The notes below the pieces were generated by a model. It ran no database searches and was not told the DNA's origin. It worked only from the letters and a program-made list of their open reading frames with translations. Below are positions 47,866 through 59,400 of a stretch of 64,000 nt of DNA, piece after piece (within the stretch, counting starts at the first letter, position 1; every line of letters begins with the position of its first letter). A program made the position numbers and the translations under genes. The DNA comes from Rhyzopertha dominica (Eukaryota; Arthropoda; Insecta; Coleoptera; Bostrichidae): contig QCXZ01000137.1 of assembly GCA_025024175.1 (NCBI GenBank), forward strand, positions 11,656,001 through 11,720,000. Direction: 5' to 3'.

Positions 47866-47887
47866 CCGCCGATTGATTAATCGGCGG
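47866..47887. promoter_or_regulatory. Perfect 22-base hairpin with homeodomain-type core
   Basis: CCGCCGATT and AATCGGCGG flank a GATT centre. The resulting TTGATTAAT resembles PBC/Hox (Exd-type TGATTAAT) sites, and a second TTGATTAATTCG follows at 47890. Function is inference. Confidence 0.35.
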
Positions 47888-49090
47888 AATTGATTAATTC
47901 GATCAGCAATCAGGATACCTGTCGGCCATAATCGGCAATGCTTCCACGGTACAAGTGTGCAGGTGACAAGCGGGACACATGACAGACGTTGGGCGAATAA
48001 TGTACATACACAGTTGTTATCAGTATTGTTATGTAAATTTGAATACCACTCACCGAACGCACTTGTTTGCTTTAGCACTAGGTTACGATTGGCAGCGCTC
48101 TAGCCGATAAATTGCTTTAGGTGCACTCATCTTGACACATACAAATTGGAAATTGCTTACATTTTTCACCGTGTGTGCAAATAATTTGCAAATCAGACAT
48201 CTGCGTTTTACCTACATATTTTATATATTCACTTAAGCGAGTTGTGCCATTTGTCTTTTTACTTTGCCCAACCTGTGTTTCTGCGTCCTTAGTCCTCAAC
48301 AGCATGTGATGGTATATAGCGCTAAACAATACCTCCCACATTCTTTTGTCTTTCTGTATCCGTCTAGTCTGTCAGCTCCCAATGTTGTCACCTTTTGCAA
48401 CTTAAGCATTACTTCAGACTGAACTAAACAGTTTCTGTACATTAACAATTCCATAAAAAAGCAAAAACTCAATTGGTATCAATAAACAAAAGGTTTTCAT
48501 CGGTAGATTCTGAATTCGTTGGAATCTACAGATGAACAGATGAAATCCCTTTGTCTATTTAATACTAGTCTTCGTTTTTGTTATTTTTGGAACTCAAATT
48601 GTCACTGCAATCGAAAGGAACATAAAGACCGACAGAATAACCCCACGTTAACCCCTCAAACAACTTTTTTGTGCAGTCATAGGGACAAATTGTAAATTAA
48701 AGTATGAAGCAACGATCCATTGGACTCATTATACGAACAGCCGATTACCGCTCACAATGGTTTACAAGTATTACCTGAAGCTGTCGTAAATAACAGACGG
48801 GTTCGGCACGTTCCACTGTTTTGCAGAGGAGTGGACCGTATCCAAAAATTGTGTTTAGGCTTTTTTTAGAATTTTTTTTCTGCACACATAAATCAATGAG
48901 CATTATTTGGTATTATTATTTGAACTACAAATATATCTCATCTAATAGCTTTTCATGTATGACTAAATCGTATTCTTTCCTAACTTAATGAGTAGTATCT
49001 GTTTTTATAACCATGAATGGTAAACATTCCAATGCGGCAGCCCATACTTTCTAATTTTTGATCGCGGTGTGCAATCGTCCTCTGCCCTGT
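47888..49090. other. Non-coding DNA
   Basis: The minus frame 48117-48341 (74 codons, Cys-rich end) is unrecognised and not claimed. Confidence 0.4.
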
Positions 49091-49119
49091 TTCTTCACAG
49101 GTTAAAATTTTTTTTAGTC

Positions 49120-49423
49120 CGGAGGGTCATAAACGTGTGGACATACCATTCTATGATTATCTCCACATCATTGCATTTCAACCCCATTGAAATGATATGG
49201 GGGCAGTTGAAACGAAGAATTCGACGAGGTAACAGCGGTGGAAAATTTAGCAATGAAATGCTGCTAAAAAATAGACACGAAAGCTCAAATAACAAGTGGC
49301 GATGCATGGAGAAATTCAGTGCGGCATGTACTGGACATTGAAAATCGATATAGAGCGGATAATGTACAAGAATTAATAATAGAAGTAAATCGTGATTTTT
49401 ACAGTGAAAGTGATAGTGAGTAA
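49120..49423 (+). pseudogene. DDE transposase C-terminal end (Tc1/mariner superfamily)
   Basis: Two plus-strand registers give LSPHHCI, then FNPIEMIWGQLKRRIRRGN with the third catalytic acidic residue as the Glu of NPIE (49189-49191). After a frameshift come RNSVRHVLDIENRYRADN and an acidic tail ending FYSESDSE and TAA (49421-49423). This is the standard C-terminus of the insect family with 'H-x-x-FNPIE-x-IWG'. The N-terminal two thirds and both terminal repeats were not found. It is a separate copy from 38.5 kb. Confidence 0.85.
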
Positions 49424-51395
49424 TTTTTTTTAATTTGCGACTCTTGTAATGTGCTTATTAACAAGCTGTAATGAACATAATCGATACCTTGTATAAATTT
49501 TATTGTGCACTATTGTAAATTTTATCTAACAAAGGTAAATAATTTTCTACTTACTAATTTGTATGTTTTTATATTCAATGTGTATAAATTCGTTATGACA
49601 TGCAAAGGCCTTTATTTTATACATCAGAAATTTAAACTGAATAAAGTATCACATAAAAATAAATCGCGGGTCGCGCCAGTTAGCATAGGTCTGCATTAAA
49701 TAAAATTTGTTATAAAAGCTTCTGTTTTATTGATTGCTAAATTATCACAACAAATTTCAAAAATTTATAGTGGAAAAGTTAAAATTTTAGCCAACAGGAT
49801 TTTTTTGAATACGGCCCTTGTAAGAACTTTGAAGCATGCCACTAATCCCAATAGTTTAGGACTGCCGACCATCAAGTTGTAAAACCCTCTGCATAAGGCA
49901 GTCTCATAGATCGTTGCTTGATACTATAACTGATCTATACCTCTGTGTAATTTTTTGGACGTCATTTTAATGCACATGTTAAATATAGTTATTTACCTAT
50001 TTTTGTGTCCATTTTGTTTGTTTTTGTTATGCATGATATAATGTTTGACTTTCTTCGCTAATAAAGCTAGAATGCCATAGCGTTTTTTCGAATTTTCGCA
50101 AATAACTCACGTTCTGAAAGTTATGCGTTACTTTATTGACGCTTGATTATATTGTTTTATTTATAATCTTGTTATTTCTGATTGTGCCTCACACTTCGTA
50201 GATAGTTCATCTATATAACAACGCTCTTTGTTGTTCTGATAGCTTCAAGCTTTCCCATCAGAATGTCAAAATTAGTTTAGTTACCGTTATTATTTGCTCT
50301 TCTTTTTGTCATATGCATTTACTTCTTAAATTACTGTTCATCAATAGCTAGTGGAATTTTCGGTTCCAGATTTTCAGGTTAAATCTTTTCCATTTTCTTG
50401 CGTATATTAGGTGATGAACAAATCAATATTCTCTTATAGTCATAGGTCCCAAATTTCTGTCGTTATTGGCGTACTTCTTATATTATTTATCAGTATCTTG
50501 CTGACTCCTCTTTTTGCCAACAGTTTCCATAACAATCCTCTTAGGCTAGTATTATATAAAAATCATATAAAAAGTTAAGTATTTGTCTATTATTTGTCTT
50601 ATTGTGCAAAAATAACCCTAAATATTTCTGCCATTTTGTTTTGCTTGCAGCGATCTAATGTTCTTGGAGTCAAATTTTAATATTATACACAGCAGTTTGT
50701 TTCTTTGTAATTTAGATTGTTCTGCTATTTTAATAATAGTAAAATTGTTATCTCCAAATCATGAGGTGTGGAGCTTTATCTTCTAAATTTCTTGGTAGGA
50801 AACGTTTATCAATGTTTCTATCCCAAGTTAGCAATATCTCCTGTTACTTTTATTCTTTTCTAGTAGTTCAAGTGGGTCATTAACCTATTTTGGTGTAATC
50901 TCATTCTCATTTAATTTCTGTATCCGTAAATTGACACTACTGTGTCGTCTTTGTTCCTGACTACTTATTTCGTGTTTAACAGTCCTCTTAAAAACAATTC
51001 ACCATGTTCATTATATTTCCATCGCTGCCAGTTTTTCTATCAACTTCAGATAATATTCATATTTGTTTAGATTGTTTCAATTTTCTAGGTGTTTCTTTTT
51101 GTTCATTAATGATTTTGATAATGTTTCTTTGATTTTAATACTAAACCGCAGTCACAAAATTTTATTTTAGATGATCAGATAATACTTATGACCTGCAGTA
51201 GAGTATATTTAGAAGTGTCAAGGAAGCAATGGCAGTCGATCCCTTAATTAATTTTTTATATAATATTATTTACATAATACGATTATTGTTGTATTGAAAT
51301 GTTATCTACAAAGCTTAAATGGAAAAATAAAATATTCCTGTTAAGTATCTATTATCGCACGTATAAAAGAAGAACAAAATACTTATATTTGAGTT
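49424..51395. other. T-rich non-coding DNA with strand asymmetry
   Basis: From about 50,100 to 51,200 the plus strand is markedly T-rich, as an A-rich LINE on the minus strand would be. Only one short reading (LWKLLAKRGVSKILIN near 50,500, minus) looks reverse-transcriptase-like, which is not enough to call. Confidence 0.35.
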
Positions 51396-51399
51396 TCAA

Positions 51400-51900
51400 C
51401 CAGGGTATACCATTAACTCCTCAACCCCCATCATCGATCTTACAGCTCCTCTTTAGCGCAGATGTGCCATGTCACAAACCCTATGTTTTACGACGTAACT
51501 GAAATTACAAGGAGCCTCTGACTCAACGGACGCACCTCATGCATCGGTGCCCAACAACATAATGAGAGGTAACCCGGCTCTTATAATAACCAGGCGCAGA
51601 ACTGGCCGCTTTCGGCACCTGCTTAACCCACCTAATAACACACCTTATGCTATCTGCTGCACGGATCTACGGAGCTCGCCACCTCTAGAACAACAGGGAT
51701 GTACTCTGGATGCGGGAGCTCGGGCGGATTTGTGGAATGACGCTTATCGGGACGGNGGAAGTAAATGATTTGACTGAAACGTGTTCGTCCACGCGCTGCT
51801 GGGCTGTGGTTTATTTGCATTTCAAAAAGAACCGCTCGATTTGAAGAACGGTTAATGGGCATTTCATTTAGGTGTGATTCGGGACGAGATTCCGTATCAA
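51400..51900. promoter_or_regulatory. GC-rich island 12, candidate conserved non-coding element
   Basis: CpG-retaining segment. Opposed frames on both strands (51547-51768 plus, 51650-51862 minus) suggest chance openings. N at 51756. Confidence 0.3.
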
Positions 51901-52428
51901 CGTTAAATATTCACTGGAATGGTTACAAAGAAAGAACTTTAGCAGCTGCTGATACTTGATGAAGGTCTCTTCTGTGTCTCAGGTGTTTAGGAGTCAGGTT
52001 CGGTAGCTGATTATATGTAATGTACAATGACAAAAAGGTTACACTAATATAATAGTAATAGTAGTATGGTTTATTGAACTACATAACATTACAATAAACT
52101 AAAACATCAATATATTGAATTACAAAAAAAAACACAATAAGCTAATAGCTTGTATTTAAGTAAGTATCTATTTAATTAGACAAATCTAAAATATCTGTAG
52201 GATCTAGTTAAAGAACCATTACTTATCTTCTGTTTAAGAAAAAGTAAAAAAAATATTGCCTCCTACTTTTATAAGAAGAGGTTTTGCAGAATATGTGGAT
52301 AATGCTAACAATACTGATTCATTGCTAAATCCTTTTTAATTGCTTTCAACGTTATTCCGCCTTGTGCGCTGGCAATTTCTGGCACTGTTAATGATCATGA
52401 AGCATATGGCACAGAACTAACTTAATAA
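51901..52428. other. AT-rich non-coding DNA
   Basis: A TAATAGTAATAGTAGTA run occurs near 52052. Nothing else. Confidence 0.5.
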
Positions 52429-52430
52429 TA

Positions 52431-53130
52431 CAAGGTGATTCATATGCAACTGACTGATTTGAATTTTCCGCCCTTCCAAATTAAAAAAAACATGTTGGCA
52501 ACAATACAAGTATAATTGTCGTCGCTCACAGAAACTGGGCATTCGCAGGACCTCTTTAGAGAGAAATTGATTTCTACACCTAGACTTGCATTTAAAGATA
52601 TATAACATCAAACAAGTGCATGAATTAAACTTCTTAGATTATAAAAAATGCCAGAAGTACAGTAATTTAAAATTATAACAACAACACCTTTTGCGCCAGC
52701 TTAACAAACGCTATACTGAATTCGCTGCTTCCAAAGCGGCTAATCTTGCGATAAGGTGACATCATTTGCCCCACTAAGTCGCCCGACTTCACTGCTCCTG
52801 ATTCTTTTTCTAGGCCTGTTTTAAGTACCAGATCTATGTATACCAACCAATCCATCACACTCTATATTTAATTGAAACAACATATAGATACAGAAAGCCA
52901 TTGTAGAAATTGCCCCTCATATTATCATTAAATAATAGAAATCGTTATTCAAAAGGCACGCGGCTGTAAAGCATTTACATTCCAGACAGTGCCATTTACA
53001 AGATATTGTTTTCCATACATAATTTTATAGCGCAAATCAGCTATTAAGTACAAAACTAGCCTTCTCTATTATCTATGTCAAAAACTATGTAATAAGCAAT
53101 TGATCAGTCTGTTATTTATGGCCTACCCTG
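52431..53130. mobile_element. 700-base non-autonomous DNA transposon with TA target duplication
   Basis: The left end CAAGGTGATTCATATGCAAC and reverse-complemented right end CAGGGTAGGCCATAAATAAC match at 19 of the first 28 positions, including AAC-x-GACTGAT at positions 18-28. TA lies immediately outside both ends (52429-52430 and 53131-53132). No transposase is encoded, so it would have needed an enzyme from a relative such as the Tc1/mariner-type copies seen elsewhere in the window. Confidence 0.65.
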
Positions 53131-53132
53131 TA

Positions 53133-55175
53133 TCTTGTAATGCGTTCTTCTCTTTTCTTAGTGTTTCTATTTTTAAACAATATGTTTTATTTTGCGGATA
53201 ATCAAGTATTTATCCACTTACGTGTTTTACTGGTATCAAAATAGCCTTTCGATTAACCAATAAGTACTTGTATGTAGGTAATTTTTTAACTTTAACAGTA
53301 TTCTTTATATCAAATTTCCATACGTATGCTATGTTTAATCTTTCAATATTATTGACAGTAACCTTTCTTGTACTTGAGTACAAATTATGAATATGAGCTT
53401 TACACAGAGGCAATAAAAGTGAAGTTGAGGAGGAAAATAATGGGGTTACAAATGTCACATACACATGTTGATAGAATGCAGAAGCACATACTAAAATATT
53501 GCAAGAAAATCCCTGAAAATGACAAACAAAAATATAAAAATGTGAATCGACTGCGTACCTAACGCATTTAGATAAAAATTAATATTTTCAATTTTATTGG
53601 CCTTATGTTGCCTTAGTATTGACATGTACTAATAAGGTAATTAGCTTTCACAAAATTCATCTCTGGCTATTTTTGAGGTCAAAGTTGTCAAATTAGAGGT
53701 AAAGAAAGAAGAATGACATACCAAATTTCTGTTTTATTCTTTTCACTGTACCTGAAAATGAATTCCTTACTTTTTGTCAGCAGTTTCTCAATAAATACAC
53801 ATTTGTATGGAGTTATTCATGTCGTCTTTTTTGTAAAACCAAGGAATTTGATCGGTGCTTGGGCAATGATGGTTCAATTGACTGATCATTTGACCACAAA
53901 TAATTTTGACCTGTCAAAATCCCAACGCGACTATTCTCTCGTCTTTTACACGCTCTCAGCGTTAGATCAAAGAGTAGGGAACGCATTAAGTTTCCAAATA
54001 TTGTAAACGTAATAGCAATAATTATTATTATTAATTATCAATCTTGTTAACTAGCTTTAGCAAGATGCTTTTATGTTGTGCGAGATCATTATTTTTCCCT
54101 CATTATTATCGCTAAACCATGGAAACATTGTGTCAGAAGGAAATGAAAATTCGTTATAGCGTACAATGTCTTAACATCAGTATTAATTGTACATTGCTGC
54201 ACACGTCTTAAAAAACATTTTTGCGTTAGAAGAAAGGACTATAAGCGATGTATTATTCTGTGTGTTTTTAAACGACCTAGATAAGGACATTAAGATACAT
54301 TGTTGCCAATCTTTTATTACGGTTTATTTAAAGCAGTAAAACCTCTTAATTTATTTTTGGTCCTTTAAACATTGAAATAGCTAAAATTGTGTATTTTTGC
54401 CGCAAGCAAAGAGTGGCTTTAAAGCTTCTCGTAAGTAGTTCCAGCTTATTTTTAATTGATTTCCTCGTACCAGACAAGGAAATTACAATCCATTAAATAT
54501 AAGTGTTATATCGTTTAGGTTACTAGACGGTGACAGCATTCTGTAGTAGGCATTCATATTAATAATTTCAAAAAAATGGGAAATACAGGATCTTGATATT
54601 TTCATAAGCTCTTTACACAAACCCTATGCGAAACTCTCAAAGTTGCCTCTGTTCCTTAAAAAAAATGTATGATACACATTTATTAAGCTCCTGCAGTTTT
54701 GATGCATTTATGTATGCTGTCGAGTGGCTGTGTATCAAAGGTTGCGCCACTTTATTGATATTCCATGCTTTTATTTTATTCTACTCCCGCTATTACTGTT
54801 TACAAAGATGTAAATTCAGAATTCGAACCAAAAGACATTACTTTTCCAAAAATAGAAAAATGGACAATCCCCATTTGCGAAAGACAACTAAAATATTTTG
54901 ATCAAAACCAGGAAAAAAACACCCATTTAGATGATGTACTGAATCGAAGTATGTGATATTTTCAACATTGGGCAATCGAAGTGGGTGGGTATATCAAAGG
55001 TTAACGTGTTATCATTCATTGGTTTTCTTTTTGTGAATCCCACGCAATCATCGATTGTTGCTTAAAATATCTCAAAGTATCGTTAACGTAGGTGGATGTA
55101 AGCACGAAGTTAATTACAACGTAGCTGTTTCTTACTTCAACCCCTAGGGGCTACGCTCACCTTACCCTTTAAGAA
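53133..55175. other. AT-rich DNA with two unassigned open frames
   Basis: The plus frame 53368-53562 (64 codons, basic, EAIKVKLRRKIMG) and plus frame 54765-54956 (63 codons, NSEFEPKDITFPKIEKW) have protein-like composition but no family I recognise. Both lack promoter or splice evidence, and transposon origin is possible. An ATTATTATTATTA run lies near 54020. Confidence 0.35.
54765..54956 (+). CDS. Unassigned open frame with protein-like composition
   Basis: Sixty-three codons, hydrophilic and Glu/Lys/Asp-rich, including NSEFEPKDITFPKIEKW and YFDQNQEKNTHLDDVLNRS. A pyrimidine-rich tract (54770-54800) precedes the charged part, so an exon is conceivable. No domain is recognised and chance or transposon origin cannot be excluded. 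Confidence 0.2.
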   Translation: MLLFYSTPAITVYKDVNSEFEPKDITFPKIEKWTIPICERQLKYFDQNQEKNTHLDDVLNRSM

Positions 55176-55179
55176 CCCC

Positions 55180-55930
55180 GCAGTCGATCTGCTTTAATTG
55201 AGTTAGCAGGGAAATCCAACTTGAAAATTTAAGCCGGTCGTGTATGCACCAGCTGATGTAATACTTACAGGCTCCCGCGGGCCGTGTGTTACATTTTTAA
55301 TGACGCCAAGCTCGAAAGCTGATCGTTAACCTCTAACTAATTTAGACCAGTTTCGTATCGAATGTCAATATTAGGACTGGAAGTAACGCCAGGTTTTTAC
55401 GAAGCTCGTTAATACGCCAACGGATCGAGAATTTGTTAAGCCAATTAGAGGAGATTAGTGAAATCAGCGGCGGAAAATATGTGGAATTCATTCGTACAGT
55501 GACAGCTTCGTTACGTCTGGAATGCTTTGAGTACAACCCTGGGCGGTTCATCCCGAATCGGGCTCATCAATCTGGCTGTTTATGGTTCACTTTCGGTCCG
55601 CAGTCACGAATCTCGACGGAACCATCTGATGGAAGTTGTTAAAACGTTAATGATGGCGCATTATGATCCGGACGCAAAATGGAAACTGACTCCTTATATT
55701 GGTTTTTCACGCCGATGATCACCGATTATAATGAACACGGTCGTGTTGGTAATGGCCAGGGCTTTGGTGAATGCCCTCCGCTTGGGGAGGAGAACATGGC
55801 GCCTCTGTGAAAAGTGAGCGTTTCCGCTTATTGTCAGTCTAGCTATAATTGTGGGTAATGACAGCAGGAAGAAACGCAAATGGTGTAGGGAACGCCGAAC
55901 ACTTCCGCTAAATGGATCTCCCACAACTTT
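55180..55930. promoter_or_regulatory. GC-rich island 13, candidate conserved non-coding element
   Basis: CpG-rich, for example CTCCCGCGGGCC near 55273. Frames of 63-76 codons overlap on both strands, again indicating reduced stop density rather than a gene. Confidence 0.35.
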
Positions 55931-56555
55931 AAAGTTTTAGGATGATTGCTCCAATCCACTACTTTTTCGGAATGAGAAGTATGCTAATATGATGATGTCT
56001 TTAACTTGCTGTTAATTCATGGCCAATGCTGGGAAATTCTTATTAGAACATGCAGTATCTTGCAGAAAGTATCCTACCAGACTACGACGATCTAAATATA
56101 TTATAAGGAGTCTAAGGCTTAATTTCATTTCTTATGGACAGTTTAGGATCAAAAGAACATGTACCGAAGGTAATCAAATAAACACCACACTGTTCTTCAG
56201 TACATATCCTCAGGCATATTTGCCTCTGTACGAAGGCAGTTCATATAGAATTAATTTCAGATTTGACAATGTATGCTTTTAACGCTGCGGTTAAACGATT
56301 ATTGAGTCGAAATATATACAGCGATTATTCTACGACATTTGCAGGTTCAAGCCGGGAGATAGGTAGATTATACAGGCATTTGAAAGATATTAAGGTTCAA
56401 TAGTAAAAAAGCACTGGTGGGATGGGATACAATTTCATTTTATACCCTTCTATTCACTCCATGCAGGTGGAATTTGTAAGGCGTTTTTTTTTATTAAACA
56501 AGAACACTACAGGACAAACCTACTAAGTGTTCACAAATATAGTATTTGAAAACTA
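55931..56555. other. AT-rich non-coding DNA
   Basis: The plus frame 56019-56282 (87 codons) is unrecognised; no other feature. Confidence 0.4.
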
Positions 56556-56559
56556 TTCC

Positions 56560-57115
56560 TTATGTAGTTTAGACATGCTAAACGGATGTATCCAAAAATT
56601 TATAGTAAACAGTAAAATTAGAAATAGAGCAAAGAATATAAATTGATGTTGGACCTTAAACCCCATAACTTAAATAAACAATGACATTGCGTGTAAATAC
56701 AGTAACAGTGTTACAAAAAATTTAAGTAATTTTTTAGTTCCGTTCGATAAGAACAATGAATTATAACTTTTTATGCATCCATATAGAGGTGAATTAGGTA
56801 AAGGAGGCAACGCAGCATTTACTGATGTTTACTTAAATATAAGCTGTTTTCGCTGCAATACTTCTGAAGGTTGTCCAAATCTCGCTGAAGTGGTTCACAA
56901 TCATCTACAACAGCAACAGGGCGACAAATTTTCAAGCGTCAACATACGTGATGTAACCTGAATGTTCAAATGTATTAGATATATCACCTATGTATATGTC
57001 AAAAAGCAATGGACCGAGAATGTGCATAAACCTAAACGTTGGAAACGCAATTTTGCAGCAGATGGTTATTTTCTTGAACTTTACATCCTGTACCTTAAAC
57101 CATCTAACGTTGAAT
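56560..57115 (-). pseudogene. LINE reverse transcriptase relic
   Basis: The minus strand reads VQDVKFKK, then LGPLLFDIYIGDISNTFEHS, then the catalytic box decayed to YVDA-stop (YVD at 56938-56946; family YADDLK). After a frameshift it continues VVDDCEPLQRDLDNLQKYCS, ENSLYLS and a SLNGTKLLK-like block. This is the RT palm-to-thumb order of jockey/CR1-type LINEs. Stops and frameshifts make it inactive. Both ends fade into unassigned DNA. Confidence 0.8.
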
Positions 57116-57540
57116 ATAAGGTATCAACAATTTGTGAAAGCACAATCGTACAGTAGGCGTAGTAATAGTAAACTTTACAAGTGTTTTCGGCTAGTTGCAT
57201 TTATGATACAAACCGTGGATCAAGAGTTTGAATATTGTGATACCAACAGATTCAAAATTATTTTTCATCCCATCGTAAAGAAAATTCAGACGTTATATAC
57301 AAAATAGCAAAGTTATTGACCTCCAATTTTCTTTTGCTCATTAGGCGACCTTAGATTCCAGCGAATTCTGCAGTGAAACTTATCACGTTCTTTCAGAGCA
57401 CTTTGACATAACATTATATGATATAGATACTTTTATTTTCGCTGTGTATTGTGTATGCACAAACAATTGATACCCATTATTTTCAGCGTATTTATGCAAC
57501 TTCCACTTTCAGTTAAAATAAAACAAAATTAGTACAAAGG

Positions 57541-58135
57541 TCAGGTAGAACTGAAAGCGATTTTGAAAATATCTTGTTTAAAGTCCTCATTACACCTAAG
57601 GTACGCATGCAAAGTTTCAGATTTATACAGAATTTTTTTCTCAAAGTATGCGTTCAGATATAAACAATCTGGGAAACTACTGTCCAACAACAAGTATTCG
57701 TCACTATTAAATCGCATAGCAACAGAAGCGTTTGCCAAGCTCTGTACCGAATCATCAAGAGCGAGCTGAGAAAAAAATGTTTTCATAGTGTAATTTCCTT
57801 TATCGCTGAATCAAAATTTGATTGCAAGTTTCAGAAACCAGTTTGCATAAGTTAGCTGCATCAACCAAAATTACCAAAAACTGAGGATGAGAATCATATG
57901 TTTTTGAGACATTTTTGTATGCAGTATAATGATGAATTTGCGCTTAGCACGATACCATATGCAGCATGAAATTGACAGTTTCCGCACCTTCTAAATTCCA
58001 ACTGAATGCTTTTTTGCAGCAAGGTGCTGTCTGCACCCAATCTGTTGCCATACCTTCGATATACCTGAACGTCTGCCCTTGCAATTTTCTAATTTGGTCT
58101 ATCCGTATCCGCCCAAGTCGCCGACGTACCTGTTA
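57541..58135 (-). pseudogene. Cluster of unassigned minus-strand frames (possible broken gene)
   Basis: Three consecutive stretches in different registers look protein-like: about 58110-57970 (GQTFRYIEGMATDWVQ, ending FMLHMVSC), about 57920-57805 (NVSKTYDSHPQFLVILVDAA) and 57786-57541 (81 codons from an ATG: FFSQLALDDSVQSLANAS, FNSDEYLLLD, ending IFKIAFSST). Together they could be exons or a frameshifted pseudogene. An insect chemoreceptor tail crossed my mind, but the hydrophobic segments needed are absent. No function is assigned. Confidence 0.25.
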
Positions 58136-58149
58136 TTATAAACAAATTT

Positions 58150-58965
58150 AGACTGCTCTGGTTTGCCGATAACTATCTGCCAAATTGTGAAAGCGGAACC
58201 GAAATTGGTTGATTAATTGGATCCAGGGCTGTTAGCAAGGGTATGGGGAGGCATCTGTTGGCAAATAGGATCTAACATTGGTAAATATGTCGTGATCACA
58301 TACAAAAAAAATGTTATGCGTTATGTACTTACATTCGATATTTATTTACCGATTTATTTATTAGGTTTATTGTAATACAAATCCCAAAATAATATACGTG
58401 CATAATTTTAACAGCACAAAGATAAAAAATGTAATTACATACCTACATATTATACTCATCTTTATATAGTATGCAAAAGAAATACAAATGCAGCTGGGTA
58501 AACCGCTCTGCTATTTTGCGAACTATTCCGTGCTTTTTTTTTAATTTTTAACACGACAACGACAAGCCACACAGTCAATCAAGCCATGGGCTTTTTGGAA
58601 TGCTTTTATATCAAAGCGACTTGTCTGTGTGCGTGTATGTGTTATTTAGTACCGCTAATCATAATAAATCAAAATTTGGTAACAGATTAATTAGTAAAGC
58701 CGTTAATTTTTGTAAAATATCATTCATGCGTAGCATAAGTATTTCTTTTTGCTGTAGGCAATATTTTTTCTCGTTTTGTCTGCCATGAAATCAAATTTTT
58801 GTTTCTGAATTACTCATTCTATATTATACAAAACTCATTACGCTGTTACTTAAAAATTGTGTTATTAACAGCAGAATATGTACAATGCTTAATCAAACTA
58901 TGTAGTTAAGCGTGACAGTGTTATGGAAAACAACAGACGAAAATATGTATTAAATTTGTGTTGTA
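58150..58965. other. AT-rich non-coding DNA
   Basis: Nothing supported. Confidence 0.5.
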
Positions 58966-58969
58966 TTAA

Positions 58970-59400
58970 TTTGTAAAGGTCCCGGAGTGCTCCGCATTAC
59001 TTTAATAAAGTCGTTCGGCTTTATACTTCAACCTGACTGCGGCAAACAGCGGATGAGATACTTCCACCTCTGTCAGGTTTCAATAAATATATCGATTTTA
59101 AGTCGGCTGATGCACAACAATGTCTTATCAATCCGTAATCGGCCAATATGTATGCGAACATCGAGCAACCCTTCTCATGCATTTCTTCGCAATCCGCCTG
59201 AAATTTATGCCCTCCCCATTGTGGACCACGTATATATACCAAAAGCGGATGCTTGCACAAAGACTTTGGGGGGCAATGAAGGGTAAAATTGATGGTAAAC
59301 AACGGCGGCCGCTGTCCTACTTTATATTGCAAACACACTCTCTAAGACTGAAACGGGTGAGCAAGATGCGATGATTCTGCCCGACCAGATCTAAGCACAC
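58970..59400. promoter_or_regulatory. GC-richer island 14, candidate conserved non-coding element
   Basis: Overlapping 84-105-codon frames in two plus registers and one minus register over the same bases imply low stop density. No domains, no repeats recognised. Confidence 0.3.

Noticed and set aside
50100..51200. T-rich stretch as a minus-strand LINE, with an RT-like reading near 50,500
   Set aside because: Only one 16-residue match; block A, the QG block and the YADD box are not found, so it may be chance.
57541..57786. Insect odorant-receptor C-terminal exon
   Set aside because: A faint resemblance only; the required hydrophobic segment is missing.
59021..59338. 105-codon minus-strand frame as a protein
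   Set aside because: Opposed by two plus-strand frames over the same bases and no recognisable features.
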